Shown: positions 8,517 through 18,639, counted from the first letter of the stretch. The stretch is DNA of 64,000 nt from JAMXLO01 sp963749575 (GCA_963749575.1 CAVVNM010000011.1:248001-312000); one strand, 5' to 3'. Program-made: numbers and translations. The notes: generated by a model not told the origin, from the sequence alone.

Positions 8517-9752
8517 ATGGAATTCCGCGCAATCGGACGCCGCGCGTTGCTGGGCGCAAGTGTCGCCGCTGCGACGTTGCCACCGCGCGCCCGCGCCGCG
8601 GACAAGCCGATCCGCATCGGCGTGCTCACCGACATGAACGGCGTCTATGCCGCCAACACCGGCCCCGGCTCGGTGCTCGGTGCGCAGATGGCGGTCGAGG
8701 ATTTCATCGCCGCCCATCCCGGCGTGAAGGCCGAGATCGTGCAGGCCGACCTGCAGCTCAAGCCAGATGTGGCGCTCGCCATCGCCGCGGACTGGTACGA
8801 CAACAAGGGCGTGGATGTCGTAACCGACGTACCGCTGTCATCGGCAGCATTCGCGATCGGCGATCTTGCCAAGCAGAAGGACAAGGTGGCGATCTTCACC
8901 GGTGGCGCTTCGGCTGACATTACTGGGCCGAAATGTGGACCGAACCATCTGCACTGGGTCTATGACACCTGGTCGATGCCACACGGCGTGGTGGACGCCG
9001 CGGTGAAGGAAGGCGCGGACAGCTGGTTCTTCATCACCGCCGATTACGCGTTCGGACATTCGCTGCAAAAGGACGCCGCGAGCTTCGTCACCGGTGCCGG
9101 CGGCAAGGTGCTCGGCGAGGCGCTGGCGCCGTTCCCCGGAACCACCGACTTCTCCTCATTCCTGGTGCAGGCGAAGGCGAGCGGCGCGAAGGCGATCGGC
9201 CTCGCCAACGGCGGCAACGATACGGTGAACTGCATCAAGCAGGCCGCCGAGTTCGGCATCATGAAGAGCGGCCAGCAGGTCGCCGGACTGATCTTCCTGA
9301 TCCACGACGTACACGGTGTGGGCCTGGCCTCGGCACAGGGCGTGCTGCTGACCGAGCCGTTCTATTGGAATCTGAATGATGGCACGCGCGAGTTCAGCAA
9401 GCGCTACGCGGCACGCTTCAATGGCGTGGTGCCAGGCTCGGTGCATGCCGGCCAGTACTCGGCCGTGATGCACTATCTGAAGGTGGCAACCGCGATGGGT
9501 GCGGACAAGGCAATGGCCAGCGGACGCGCCGCCATCGCTCAGATGAAGAGCACGCCAACGGTCGATCCGCTGTTCGGCAACGGCAAGGTGCGTGTTGACG
9601 GCCGCGTGATCCACGACATGCATCTGTTCGAGGTGAAAGCACCCGAGCAGTCGAAGGAACCGTGGGACTACTACATCCACAAGCGGACGATCCCAGCCGA
9701 TCAGGCGTTCCGGCCGCTGGACCAGGGCGGCTGCGCGCTGGTGCATAGCTGA
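8517..9752 (+). CDS. branched-chain amino acid-type ABC transporter substrate-binding protein
   Basis: 411 residues of the periplasmic-binding-protein type 1 (Peripla_BP_6, LivJ-like) family. The N-terminus MEFRAIGRRALLGASVAAAT has a twin arginine followed by a hydrophobic stretch, so a Tat signal is likely. The mature part starts IRIGVLTDMNGVYAANTGPG, the ligand-domain opening of this family, and contains GGNDTVNCIKQAAEFGI in the second lobe. GGGAG lies 6 bases before the ATG at 8517, favouring it over the ATG at 8511. No permease or ATPase gene is adjacent, so this is an orphan binding protein that may serve a transporter encoded elsewhere or a sensory role. Confidence 0.9.
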   Translation: MEFRAIGRRALLGASVAAATLPPRARAADKPIRIGVLTDMNGVYAANTGPGSVLGAQMAVEDFIAAHPGVKAEIVQADLQLKPDVALAIAADWYDNKGVDVVTDVPLSSAAFAIGDLAKQKDKVAIFTGGASADITGPKCGPNHLHWVYDTWSMPHGVVDAAVKEGADSWFFITADYAFGHSLQKDAASFVTGAGGKVLGEALAPFPGTTDFSSFLVQAKASGAKAIGLANGGNDTVNCIKQAAEFGIMKSGQQVAGLIFLIHDVHGVGLASAQGVLLTEPFYWNLNDGTREFSKRYAARFNGVVPGSVHAGQYSAVMHYLKVATAMGADKAMASGRAAIAQMKSTPTVDPLFGNGKVRVDGRVIHDMHLFEVKAPEQSKEPWDYYIHKRTIPADQAFRPLDQGGCALVHS

Positions 9753-9822
9753 GAGAGTCAATTCGCTGTGAGACCGGCTGCGGCCATATCGCAAGACAGG
9801 CGCAGCTTGTAACAGTGGCGGG

Positions 9823-12231
9823 ATGGTCGAAGCGATATCGCAGTTGCGTGATCGGACAGGCGCAGAGGCCTCGAAAGCATTTGGTGAGAGCGACGAGATC
9901 CTCGCCCTGGCGGAGGCCTCCGCCGGGATCGGCGTGTGGGACCTCGACCTTCCAACCGGATTGCTGCGCGGCACTGCGCAGTTCTTCCGCATCATGGGCC
10001 TACAACCGACAGCGGAGCTGGTGCCGATCGAGACGACGCGCCGTCTGCGCCATCCGGACGATAGCGAACGCGTGCTGCGGGGCTTCAATGACGCTGTCGC
10101 CAGCGGCGCGGACTACTATGAGACCGAATATCGCATCATCCGCCCCGACGGCGACCTGCGGTGGATCCTCGGTCGCGGCCGCGTGATCCGCGACGCCTGC
10201 GGCATACCTGCGCGCTACAGTGGAGTTGATGTCGACATCACGAGCCGTAAGTTGGCCGAGGCCGCACTGCGCGACAGCGAGCAGCGGTTTCGCCGCGTAT
10301 TCGAGCAGAGTCCGCTCGGCAAGGCGATGGCAGGGCTCGACTTCCGTTTCCGCGCCGTCAATCCAGCCCTGTGCGCCATGTTGGGCTACACCGAGGACGA
10401 GCTGGTCGGGCGCAGCTTTCTGGACATCGTGCACCCCGACGACCGCGACGACTGCGCCGCCATGGGACAGGCGCTGCTCGATGGTACGACACCGCAGGTC
10501 CAGATCGAGGAGCGCTTCCTCCGCAAGTGCGGTGACGCGCTGTGGGTGAGCGTCAACGTCGGACCGATCCGCGATGCAGACGGCCACATCGTCTACACAC
10601 TCGGCATCATCGAGAACATCGACGAGCGCAAACGGGTTGCTCAGGCGCTGCTCGACAGCGAGAACCGGCTGCGCCTGCTGAACGAGAGGCTGGAGCAACA
10701 GGCGGAGGAACGTGCGACACAGCTCGCGTCGAGCCGTGCGCAGTTGCAGGCGTTCTTTGTCAACTCACCGGACTGGTTGACCTTGCAGCGCGCCACGCCG
10801 GACGGTCGCATCGCCTTTGCCGATATCAATCCGACCAGCGAAACGGCCTACGGCCTGCCGCGCGAGCAGGTTATCGGCCGCACTGCCGAGGACATCCTGG
10901 GTGTCGAGGCAGCGCGGATCCCGCTGCATCACTTCCGTGAATGTTTGCGCACCGGACAGCCGCAGCGCTACGTGGCAAGGCGCACCCTGGCCGGGCGAAC
11001 CACGACGATCGACGTGATGTGCGTGCTGGTGCCGGAAGTGGCGGCGGGTGGCGACCGCTTCATCATCACGACCGCGCGCGACCTCACCGAGCGCGAGCAG
11101 CTCGAGGCGCAGCTTCGCCAGGCACAGAAGATGGAGGCGATCGGCCAGCTCACCGGCGGCGTCGCGCATGACTTCAACAACCTGCTCGCGGTGATCGGCG
11201 GCAATGCCGAACTGGCGAAACGGCGTCCGACGGGAAACAACGATCGGCAGATGGACAACATCCTGCGCGCCACCGAACGCGGTGTCGCGCTGACGAGGCA
11301 GTTGCTGTCGTTCTCGCGCCGTCATGTGGCAACGCCACAGGTCATCGACCTGCACGTCGAGATGCCGCGGATGGCGGAAATGCTGCGCGCATCGCTGCGC
11401 GGCGATATCCAGATGCGGATCGATGTTGCCGAACATCTGTGGCCGATCGAAGCCGATGTCGCCGAACTGGAAATGGCATTGCTCAACATCGCGGTGAATG
11501 CCCGGGACGCCATGCCGCAGGGCGGCACGTTCACCGTCGATGTGCGCAATGCGGACGCGGGGCGGCGGCATGCCGGACAGCGATCATGTCGCGATTGCGT
11601 TGCGCGACAGCGGCGTCGGCATTCCGCCCGACGTGATCGGCAAGGTGTTCGATCCGTTCTTCACCACCAAGCAGCCAGGCGAGGGAACCGGCCTCGGCCT
11701 CAGCCAGGTCTACGGCTTCGCGCAGCAGTCGGGTGGTGCGGTCAGCCTGGACAGCGTGCCCGGACGACGGTACGACCGTCACGATCCGGCTACCCCGCTC
11801 AGCACAAGCCGATACCGGCCGCGGACGGCGAGCGCGTATCGCGCGGGGCGCGCGTCGGTGGACGCATCTTGCTGGTCGAGGACAATCCGCAGGTCGCGGA
11901 CGTCACGGCGCAGATGCTGACGGCCATGGGGTTCCAGGTCGAAGTGACCGACCGTGCCCGCAAGGCGATCGAGCGGCTGGATACCGACGGGATCGATCTG
12001 CTGCTGACCGACGTGGTCATGCCGGATGGCTTGAACGGCGTCGATCTCGCCGCCCGGATACGGGCGCGGCATCCGGCACTGCCGATCCTGCTGACGTCCG
12101 GGTACAACGACGTGGCCGTGCCGGATGGCGCCGCTTTTCCGATGCTGCGCAAGCCGGTGCCATATGACGATCTCTATCGTGCGATCTGCGCCGGCCTCGC
12201 GAGTGCCGGCAAAACCATAGTCGAAGCTTGA
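9823..12231 (+). pseudogene. PAS-domain hybrid histidine kinase with C-terminal receiver, frameshifted
   Basis: In order: two PAS/PAC modules (about residues 25-270; DLTRS-like joints such as GVDVDITSRKLAEAAL and GIIENIDERKRVAQAL), a short coiled coil, a third PAS, then the dimerisation/H-box MEAIGQLTGGVAHDFNNLLA, ATPase boxes (NIAVNARDAM, DSGVGIP, GEGTGLGLSQVYG) and a receiver domain GRILLVEDNPQ with phospho-acceptor Asp in LLLTDVVMPD. No membrane segment is seen, so it is probably a cytoplasmic sensor. Three +1 shifts near 11560, 11767 and 11790-11850 put the ATPase C-lobe out of frame, and the third restores frame for the receiver. Corrected length is about 801 residues. Confidence 0.85.
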
Positions 12232-12296
12232 TCCCGGCGCTGTTGGGCGGTCTGATCAGAGATTGATCCCGGGACCGGCAGAGGGAGCGAATCTCC

Positions 12297-13934
12297 ATGC
12301 TTGGGTTGATGCAGCAGCGGCCGCTGCTGATTTCTTCGCTGCTCGACTATGCCGAGCGTTATCATGCCGGCACCGAGATCGTGTCGCGCTCGGTGGAGGG
12401 GCCGATCCATCGCAGCAACTGGGGCACCATCGCCACCCGAGCAAAGCGGGTCGCAAACGCATTGCGGCGTCTGGGTGTGGCACGCAGCGAACGCATTGCC
12501 ACACTGGCGTGGAACCACAACCGACATCTGGAGATCTATTTCGGCGTCACGTGCAGCGGTGCCGTGCTGCACACGGTGAATCCCCGGCTGTTCCCCGATC
12601 AGGTTCGCTTCATCATCGATGATGCCGAAGCGAGCTACGTGTGCTTCGATATGACCTTCGCGACGCTGGTCGAGCAGCTTGCCCCGCGACTGCCCCGCGT
12701 ACGTGGCTATGTTGCACTGTGCGAGCGTGAGTCGCTGCCGTCGATCGATGTGCCGAACCTGCTATGCTACGAGGATCTGCTGGCCGCCGAAGCCGACGAC
12801 TATGCCTGGCCGGTGTTCGACGAGAACCTGGCATCGGCGCTGTGCTACACCTCGGGCACCACCGGCAATCCCAAAGGCGTGCTGCAAAGTCACCGTTCGG
12901 CGGTACTGCACAGTTTCGCGCTGATGTCGGCCGACACGATGGCGGTGTCCGCGCGAGAATCGCTGCTGCTGTGCGCGCCGCTGTTCCACGTGAACTGCTG
13001 GGGCATCCCGTTCGCCGCGGCCGGCACCGGGGCGAAACTCGTGCTGCCTGGCATGAATCTGGACGGTGCCAGCCTGTTCGAGCTGATCCGCGATGAGGGC
13101 ATCACCTTCTGCGGCGGGGTGCCGACGGTATGGCTGACCTTGTTCGCGTGGATGGAACAGCATCTCGACACCACCGACCAGCGCGCGCTGAAGCTGAGGC
13201 GCGTGCTGTCGGGGGGCACCGCGGTGCCGCGCGTGGTGATCGAGAAGGCACACACCTATTTCGGTGCCACGATGCTGCACGCCTGGGGCATGACGGAAAT
13301 GAGCCCGCTTGGCACCTGCGGCAGTCTGCTCGCGAGGCACGTTGGCGAGGACGTGGAGCGGCGTATGGATGTGCATCTCAAGCAAGGCCGTACCATCTAT
13401 GGCGCCGAGGTGCGCATCGTCGATGACAATGGTCGCGAGTTGCCGCGCGATGGACACTCCATCGGAGAGATACAGGTGCGCGGACCGTGGGTGCTGTCGG
13501 GCTACTTCAAGGGTGCCGGCGGCAAGGTGGTGGACGACGAGGGCTGGTTCCGGACCGGCGACGTGGCGCACATGGATGCCGACGGGTTCATCACCATCAC
13601 CGATCGCGCCAAGGATGTGATCAAATCGGGCGGCGAGTGGATCAGTTCGATCGAAATCGAGAATCTCACGGTCGGCCACCCAGCGGTGCTCGAGGCCGCG
13701 GTGGTCGCCACACGGCACCCGCGCTGGCAGGAACGACCATTGCTGCTGGTACATCGCAAGCAGGGTGCGGATGTATCCAAGGAGGATCTCTTGCAATTCC
13801 TGTCGGACAAGATCGCCAAGTGGTGGTTGCCCGACGATGTCGTGTTCGTTGACGAGTTGCCGCACACCGCGACCGGCAAGGTGCTGAAGACCCGACTCCG
13901 CGAGCAATATGGCGACTGGCTGGAGCGCGGTTGA
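12297..13934 (+). CDS. acyl-CoA synthetase (AMP-forming, ANL superfamily)
   Basis: 545 residues, full length for the family. LCYTSGTTGNPKGVLQSHRS is the phosphate-binding P-loop of AMP-dependent ligases; HAWGMTEMSPLG is the adenine-binding motif, GWFRTGDVAHMDADGF carries the ribose-binding Asp, and TATGKVLKTRLR near the C-terminus carries the catalytic Lys. It activates a carboxylic acid, probably a medium- or long-chain fatty acid, to the acyl-CoA via an acyl-adenylate. GGGAG stands about 9 bases before the ATG. Substrate specificity is not readable. It converges with the HAD gene at 13946, 11 bp away. Confidence 0.9.
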   Translation: MLGLMQQRPLLISSLLDYAERYHAGTEIVSRSVEGPIHRSNWGTIATRAKRVANALRRLGVARSERIATLAWNHNRHLEIYFGVTCSGAVLHTVNPRLFPDQVRFIIDDAEASYVCFDMTFATLVEQLAPRLPRVRGYVALCERESLPSIDVPNLLCYEDLLAAEADDYAWPVFDENLASALCYTSGTTGNPKGVLQSHRSAVLHSFALMSADTMAVSARESLLLCAPLFHVNCWGIPFAAAGTGAKLVLPGMNLDGASLFELIRDEGITFCGGVPTVWLTLFAWMEQHLDTTDQRALKLRRVLSGGTAVPRVVIEKAHTYFGATMLHAWGMTEMSPLGTCGSLLARHVGEDVERRMDVHLKQGRTIYGAEVRIVDDNGRELPRDGHSIGEIQVRGPWVLSGYFKGAGGKVVDDEGWFRTGDVAHMDADGFITITDRAKDVIKSGGEWISSIEIENLTVGHPAVLEAAVVATRHPRWQERPLLLVHRKQGADVSKEDLLQFLSDKIAKWWLPDDVVFVDELPHTATGKVLKTRLREQYGDWLERG

Positions 13935-13945
13935 GAGATTTGGTG

Positions 13946-14647
13946 TCAGCCAATGGCGTCGGCGAGTGCGCTCATGCTGGGCACGATCAAATCCGGCTGG
14001 TGCGACGTCGCGCCGAACGGACGTTGGCGGCGGTCGATGAACGCCGTGCGCATGCCGGCCGCCTTCGCACCGACGCAGTCGAACGCGTGGTTGGCGATGA
14101 ACAGCACGTCGTCCATCGCTACGCCGACGATCTCAGCGGCCTTGGTGTAGGTCACGACATGTGGCTTGAACGAATTGGCGGCGGCGACCGAGATCGTGCG
14201 CTCGAACGCGATGCCGTGATGCTGTTTCGCCGCTTCCAGCATATCCGGATCGCCGTTCGACAGCACCACCAGCCGGTAGCGCGCGCGTAGCCGGTCCAGC
14301 GCGGCGGGAACCTCCGGGAACGGCCGCAGCCGCACGATGTGGTCCACCAGAGCCTGCACTTCGGGCATCGTGTGGCTGATGCCGGCACGGTCCAGGACAT
14401 AGGCGACCGAGCGCTCGCCGATCTCGCGATAGGGTGTGTGGTCGCCATGCAGCAGTGCGTCGATCATCGAGTTCTCGAAGTGCGCACGCCGCCACCAGGT
14501 GACGAACGAGTTGGGATTGCCCTGCCAGCCCTTGGCGCGCAGGAACGGTGTGGCGGCGTCGACCAGGCCGGTCTGCATATCGACCACGGTGCCATACTGA
14601 TCGAACATGCAAACCTTGACCGTGGCCTTCAATTGTTCCGCGATCAT
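13946..14647 (-). CDS. haloacid dehalogenase, type II (HAD superfamily)
   Basis: 233 residues. VCMFDQYGTVVDMQTGLV is HAD motif I with the nucleophilic Asp (DxYGT is typical of L-2-haloacid dehalogenases), VVLSNGDPDMLEAAK is motif II, and FIANHAFDCVGAKAAGMRTAF is motif III/IV, with NHAFDCVGAK matching the SNAWDxxGA signature of type II dehalogenases. The enzyme would hydrolyse short 2-haloacids or a related substrate. An upstream ATG at 14668 is in frame, but GGAG is placed for the ATG at 14647 (MIAEQLKA). Confidence 0.85.
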   Translation of the reverse strand: MIAEQLKATVKVCMFDQYGTVVDMQTGLVDAATPFLRAKGWQGNPNSFVTWWRRAHFENSMIDALLHGDHTPYREIGERSVAYVLDRAGISHTMPEVQALVDHIVRLRPFPEVPAALDRLRARYRLVVLSNGDPDMLEAAKQHHGIAFERTISVAAANSFKPHVVTYTKAAEIVGVAMDDVLFIANHAFDCVGAKAAGMRTAFIDRRQRPFGATSHQPDLIVPSMSALADAIG

Positions 14648-14703
14648 GGCGCACTCCGTTGGCACCACGACAGTTCAGCGCGACGCCGGCGGAACAGCAA
14701 GCG

Positions 14704-15708
14704 CTAGGCGCGTCGGGCCTCGCGTGGGGCCTCCATCAGCGTCTGCAACGCCCGCTCGAATGCCGGCTCAATCGAATTGAAGCTCACATGCATGGTGCCC
14801 TCGTGATCGACCGAGCGAATGTTGAAGCGTGCCCGGGCGCCGCCGTATCGATCGAGCATGACCGTGCCGCGATCGCCGGCACTGCCACCGCGGGCCGATG
14901 GGATGATCGCTGCACCGCCACGCGACAGGTCGCGCACCGTTCCGGCAATGTGCGCCGGATCGGCGCCGAATGTCAGTGTGCAGGGTTCCCTGACGGCGGT
15001 GCGCGCCTGCCCGCGCCGGTCAGCGTCCGCCGTCGCGGTGCGCACGGTGCGGACCAGCGCCCCGCGAAGCACTGTGATGTCACCGGCAACCGCATCGGAG
15101 GTCGCCCGCAACTGCGCCGCCTGTTCGCCGGTGGTCTGTGCCTCGCTGGACACTTCGGCGATCCGCGTGGTCACTTCCTGCACTGCCGCACCGCTCTCGG
15201 CGACGTTGCGCGCGATCTCCCTGGTGGCCGCATTCTGCTCCTCGATCGCGGCCGCGACCGAGACCGCAACCTGCGCCACGTCGTCCAGCGTGTGACCGAT
15301 CTCCTCGACCGCGCTGACCGCCGCGTCGGTGGCACCGCGCAGGCCACTGATCTGCTGCGAGATCTCCTCGGTCGCCTTGGCGGTCTGCGCCGCCAGCGCC
15401 TTCACCTCGCCGGCCACGACGGCGAACCCCTTGCCGGCCTCGCCGGCGCGCGCGGCTTCGATCGTGGCATTGAGCGCCAGCAGATTGGTCTTGGCGGCGA
15501 TATCGGCGATCAGCCGCACCACCGCGCCGATCCTCTCGGCAGCCTGCGACAGCGTCCCGATCGTCTGCTGCGCATCGGCTCCCTTGGCCGCCGCGGCGCG
15601 CGCCACCGTGCTCGCGTGCTCGACCTGCGAGGACACCTCGTGGATCGCCGCGGCAAGTTCCTCGCTCGCCGCGGCGACGATCTGGGCATTCTTCATGCCA
15701 GTTTTCAT
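14704..15708 (-). CDS. methyl-accepting chemotaxis signalling domain with C-terminal PilZ domain (no sensor region)
   Basis: About 334 residues from an ATG at 15708. The first 190 residues are an MCP coiled-coil hairpin with ASEELAAAIHEVSSQV and the hairpin tip TNLLALNATIEAARAGEAGK, which contacts CheA/CheW. The C-terminal third reads RRGQARTAVREP and RDLSRGGAAIIP, the RxxxR and DxSxxG motifs of c-di-GMP-binding PilZ domains. No membrane segment, HAMP or ligand domain precedes the hairpin, and the region upstream is the edge of the mobile-element area. It may be a soluble receptor or a 5'-truncated gene. The open frame begins at 15798 but the added residues look non-coding. Confidence 0.75.
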   Translation of the reverse strand: MKTGMKNAQIVAAASEELAAAIHEVSSQVEHASTVARAAAAKGADAQQTIGTLSQAAERIGAVVRLIADIAAKTNLLALNATIEAARAGEAGKGFAVVAGEVKALAAQTAKATEEISQQISGLRGATDAAVSAVEEIGHTLDDVAQVAVSVAAAIEEQNAATREIARNVAESGAAVQEVTTRIAEVSSEAQTTGEQAAQLRATSDAVAGDITVLRGALVRTVRTATADADRRGQARTAVREPCTLTFGADPAHIAGTVRDLSRGGAAIIPSARGGSAGDRGTVMLDRYGGARARFNIRSVDHEGTMHVSFNSIEPAFERALQTLMEAPREARRA

Positions 15709-15964
15709 CAGTCTTATCAAGCACTTACCCGATTGGTCCACCGACGGGTCACCCTGGGGTAACCACCTCTGGCCTACCCCACACACCGAGTTATCCACAC
15801 CCCATGGCGCAACATTCTTGCGCCTGAGCCATACAACCCTAAGTGGTGCCCCTCCCCTGCCCCGAGTATCCCTGCCTTACCGCATCATCATCGATTAATT
15901 GGGGTTAGCTCATTGTGCAACGAGTAAGCCTCGCGACTAAGATCGCTGGTAGTGGGAGTATATC

Positions 15965-16429
15965 ATGGCAAAGCGGAGTGAACCAAAGGATCTGAACGCG
16001 ATATTTCGCGAACTAGAAACGGGAACCAATGACCGAGCGACAATCATTGTTGCGGCATCTTTAGTGGAACACGTATTGCAGTTGGCGATCTCTGCTAAGT
16101 TGCGTAAGCCTAGCAATAGCGAGACCGCCATATTATTCCATTATACGAACGGCATCTTTAACACATTTTCGGACAAGATATGGGCTGCCTATTTCCTCAA
16201 GATCATTGATGCAGATGTAAAACGCGATCTGAACTTAGTAAAGGACATACGCAATTTAGCAGCCCACGATATGAACCCGGTATCGTTTGGAACGCCAGAA
16301 ATTAAGAAACGTTGTGATAAGCTAAAGCTTAGCATAGTGAGACGCTTCCCGATGCAGAACGATCCGCGCGAGCGCTTCTTAGAGACTGCCTTCTCCTTGC
16401 TTGCAACTCTGTATATGCAACTCAGGTGA
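15965..16429 (+). CDS. HEPN/MltR-like small protein
   Basis: 154 residues in DNA visibly AT-richer than the flanking genes. The pattern DRATIIVAASLVEHVLQ, then FSDKIWAAYFLKII, then DLNLVKDIRNLAAH is that of MltR/HEPN-type helical proteins; RNLAAH matches the HEPN R(N)xxxH motif that is catalytic in many RNase toxins. GGGAG precedes the ATG by a suitable spacing. It stands alone on the plus strand, converging with an AT-rich two-gene minus unit. It may be a toxin-like RNase, a regulator of the MltR kind or a phage/island gene; direct function is not shown by the sequence. Confidence 0.6.
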   Translation: MAKRSEPKDLNAIFRELETGTNDRATIIVAASLVEHVLQLAISAKLRKPSNSETAILFHYTNGIFNTFSDKIWAAYFLKIIDADVKRDLNLVKDIRNLAAHDMNPVSFGTPEIKKRCDKLKLSIVRRFPMQNDPRERFLETAFSLLATLYMQLR

Positions 16430-16543
16430 TGGGAACGCAGAGATACCAGAGCTAATTTCGTGTCGCAGATTATGCTGCATTGCCGTTTCCCTGCAACGAT
16501 CAATCGGCGGCATTCTAGAACTTCATCATGGATAACCCCACAC

Positions 16544-16963
16544 CTAGGCTAGCCCATGGTCTACTTTCCTTAGCATCGTCAATGGCACTTGACCAAGGTA
16601 AACATACCAGTTTTGCAGGAGTGACCAGCCTTCATTGCCATGATCAGTGACCATCACTTCTTTGAGGCTTTCCATGTGAACTTTGTTCTTCCTTAGGTAA
16701 GTCAAATAGTGGCATAGCTTACGATCGGTGGACGGAACGACAACAGAAATACAAATATCACTGTGACTAGCAAGGGGCCGCCCAAACTTACCATTGAAAC
16801 GTTGTCTGGTTAACCAAACCAAAGGCGGTAAGTTCAGCAGGTTCCCGTCGCTAGTTAGCGGGGTCCAGTCGCTAGGGGGATTTGGTTTCAGTCCGGCCGC
16901 CAAGATTGCATCCGGACCCGCATTCTTTAATGCCCATGCTTGGGTATAATGATATAGTAGCAC
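16544..16963 (-). CDS. hypothetical protein with possible ADP-ribosyltransferase-like pattern
   Basis: 139 residues, AT-rich codon use. The opening LLYHYTQAWALKNAG, a following AAGLKPNPP, and LPPLVWLTRQRF resemble the order H-Y-T ... Gly-Leu ... W-L-T seen in several small ART-fold families (DarT and relatives), but overall similarity cannot be measured here. The C-terminus contains WSLLQNWYVYLGQVPL. The gene begins only 6 bp after an excisionase-like HTH gene, so the two are probably co-transcribed. A toxin/cargo role is an inference; an ordinary phage or island hypothetical is equally possible. Confidence 0.45.
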   Translation of the reverse strand: MLLYHYTQAWALKNAGPDAILAAGLKPNPPSDWTPLTSDGNLLNLPPLVWLTRQRFNGKFGRPLASHSDICISVVVPSTDRKLCHYLTYLRKNKVHMESLKEVMVTDHGNEGWSLLQNWYVYLGQVPLTMLRKVDHGLA

Positions 16964-16969
16964 TCGTTC

Positions 16970-17272
16970 CTATCCTCTCACTAGGTTTGCTCGGACATTC
17001 CTAATCACAAAGTTCCGTATCTGGAACTCAGTGCAATAACTCTTCTTGCCGATCTTAACGGTTTCCAATTGCCCCGAGCCGATAAGTTGCCAGCCTTTGG
17101 TTTTGCTCACGCTGAGCCGCTTGAATACGGCCAGGACCGGGGTCAGATCGGGCACAGCTTCTTGCGTGACCGTCTCCGTGACCGTTTTGATGACTGGCAT
17201 GGCGGAGAAAGCCTTTCCTGTCCCAATTGAAACCACCGTTTGCCCTTCGGCTATCTCTCTAGATGCCACCAC
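16970..17272 (-). CDS. small protein with C-terminal excisionase/MerR-like HTH
   Basis: 100 residues from a GTG at 17272, or 76 from the ATG at 17200, which has GGAAAGG upstream and is a good alternative start. The C-terminal half reads LSVSKTKGWQLIGSGQLETV followed by KIGKKSYCTEFQIRNF, closely following the AlpA/excisionase HTH pattern (helix, wing with KIG, then a target-recognition segment). Such proteins bind DNA as island excision factors or regulators. It lies directly upstream of the gene at 16544-16963. DNA here is AT-richer than the chromosomal genes. Confidence 0.5.
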   Translation of the reverse strand: MVASREIAEGQTVVSIGTGKAFSAMPVIKTVTETVTQEAVPDLTPVLAVFKRLSVSKTKGWQLIGSGQLETVKIGKKSYCTEFQIRNFVIRNVRANLVRG

Positions 17273-17427
17273 GGTTCATTTCGGTCCAGCGTTCACGCAC
17301 CCACCCTGCCCCGATCACGCGATCTTGAAATATTGGCCACCTCGTTCTGGCTACAGTGCCCGATCCGCCCGAGTATGCCCGACTATCAGCGCTCCTCAGA
17401 CTTAGGACCTGAGGCTAAATAAGTGCG

Positions 17428-18639
17428 TCACGGCGGTTGTTGATTGGGAGCGATCGTATAATTCCACTCGCCGTGGAAATTGTCCCGCGTGATGTTGATC
17501 GCCTGGATCTCTCCATCGGTCACCTCCACTCCTTTCGGATAGAGGTTGCCGTCGATCTCGCAGCAGACCTTGAGGCCGGTCTCGGTAGTGGTGGCGCCGA
17601 TCAGTTGCACAATCACCTGGTGGCTCACCAGCGGCTTGCCGCGCCAGTTCATGGTAATGAAGGCGAATAGCCGATGTTCGATCCGGTTCCATTTGCTGGT
17701 GCCCGGCGGCAGGTGGGCGACCGTGATCTTCAGACCCGTCTCGTTGGCGAGATGTTGGAGTTCGCGCTTCCATAGCTTCACCTGCGGCCCATTGCTACCA
17801 CCGCAATCGGCGGTGATCGTCAGACAGGTTGCATTCGGATAGCGCGGCTTGCCGAGCTTGTACCACCAACGTCGGATGCTCTCGACCGCGAAGGCCCCGG
17901 TGTCGGCGCTGATGCCAACACTGACCCAGCCGTGGTTGGCAGCGATGTCGTAGACCCCATAGGGGGCGACCTTGCCGAGTTCCGGGATCTTGAAGTCGTG
18001 CACCCGCACCGGTTCGGGATCGCCCTGGGGACGCAGCTCGCGGCCGTGGTTCTTGAAATCTCCAACCAGCTCCTTCTTCTTGGTGTCTACCGAGATCGCC
18101 GGCTCGCCCGCGGTGATCGCTGCCTGCACCGTCGCATTGACATGCTCGAACTGAGCATTGCGGTCCGGGTTGTTACTCCCCTCCCGCGTCTTGCGATTGG
18201 CCTGGCAACTGTAGTTCAGCTCCCGCAGCAGCTTGCCGACCACGCGCTGGCTGACTTTGAAGCCTTGCGCGGTCAGTGCCTTCACCAGGTGGCGCTGGCT
18301 GCGGCTGACCCAGCGCAATGGCGAGGTGGGATCGCCGCGAATCGCGTCCTCGATCAACCTCTCCAGCGCGGCCGGCAGCTCAGGTTGCTGCGTCACCGCG
18401 CTCTTGCGCCCAGCACCCGGCCGGCGCAGTCGCGCGCCCAGCTCGTTGCGGGCCGACCGCAGTTCCTGCATCCCGCGGTCGATCGTGCTGCGGGCCAGAC
18501 CAGTTGCTATCGACGTAGCCGTGACACCGCCATGGCCTTGCGCCAGCGCTTCGTTGGCCGCGAATAGTCGCCGGCCGCGTTCATCGAGGAAGGTCACCGC
18601 CTTGCGCCAGCGCCCGCGAATATCGGCAATGTCGATCAC
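17428..18639 (-). mobile_element. ISAzo13-family transposase
   Basis: A single intact 403-residue transposase. The N-terminal third has an HTH-like segment (TATSIATGLARSTIDRGMQE) and the core shows ISVDTKKKELVGDFKN, the first Asp of the DDE triad, LTITADCGGSNGPQVKLWK with the second Asp, and PPGTSKWNRIEHRLFAF with the Glu, all typical of ISAzo13 (Rhodopirellula-type) transposases. No convincing long terminal inverted repeats were found by eye on either side, so element ends are not called. It separates the AT-rich cargo genes from the phage remnant and is the only transposase in this cluster, besides the IS4 one, without visible damage. Confidence 0.85.

Noticed and set aside
14659..15762. 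Long plus-strand open frame (367 codons)
   Set aside because: Antisense shadow of the MCP-PilZ gene, whose motifs are unambiguous.
15791..15799. Perfect DnaA-box-like TTATCCACA
   Set aside because: Single copy with no neighbouring boxes, AT-rich unwinding region or replication gene; chance occurrence is likely.
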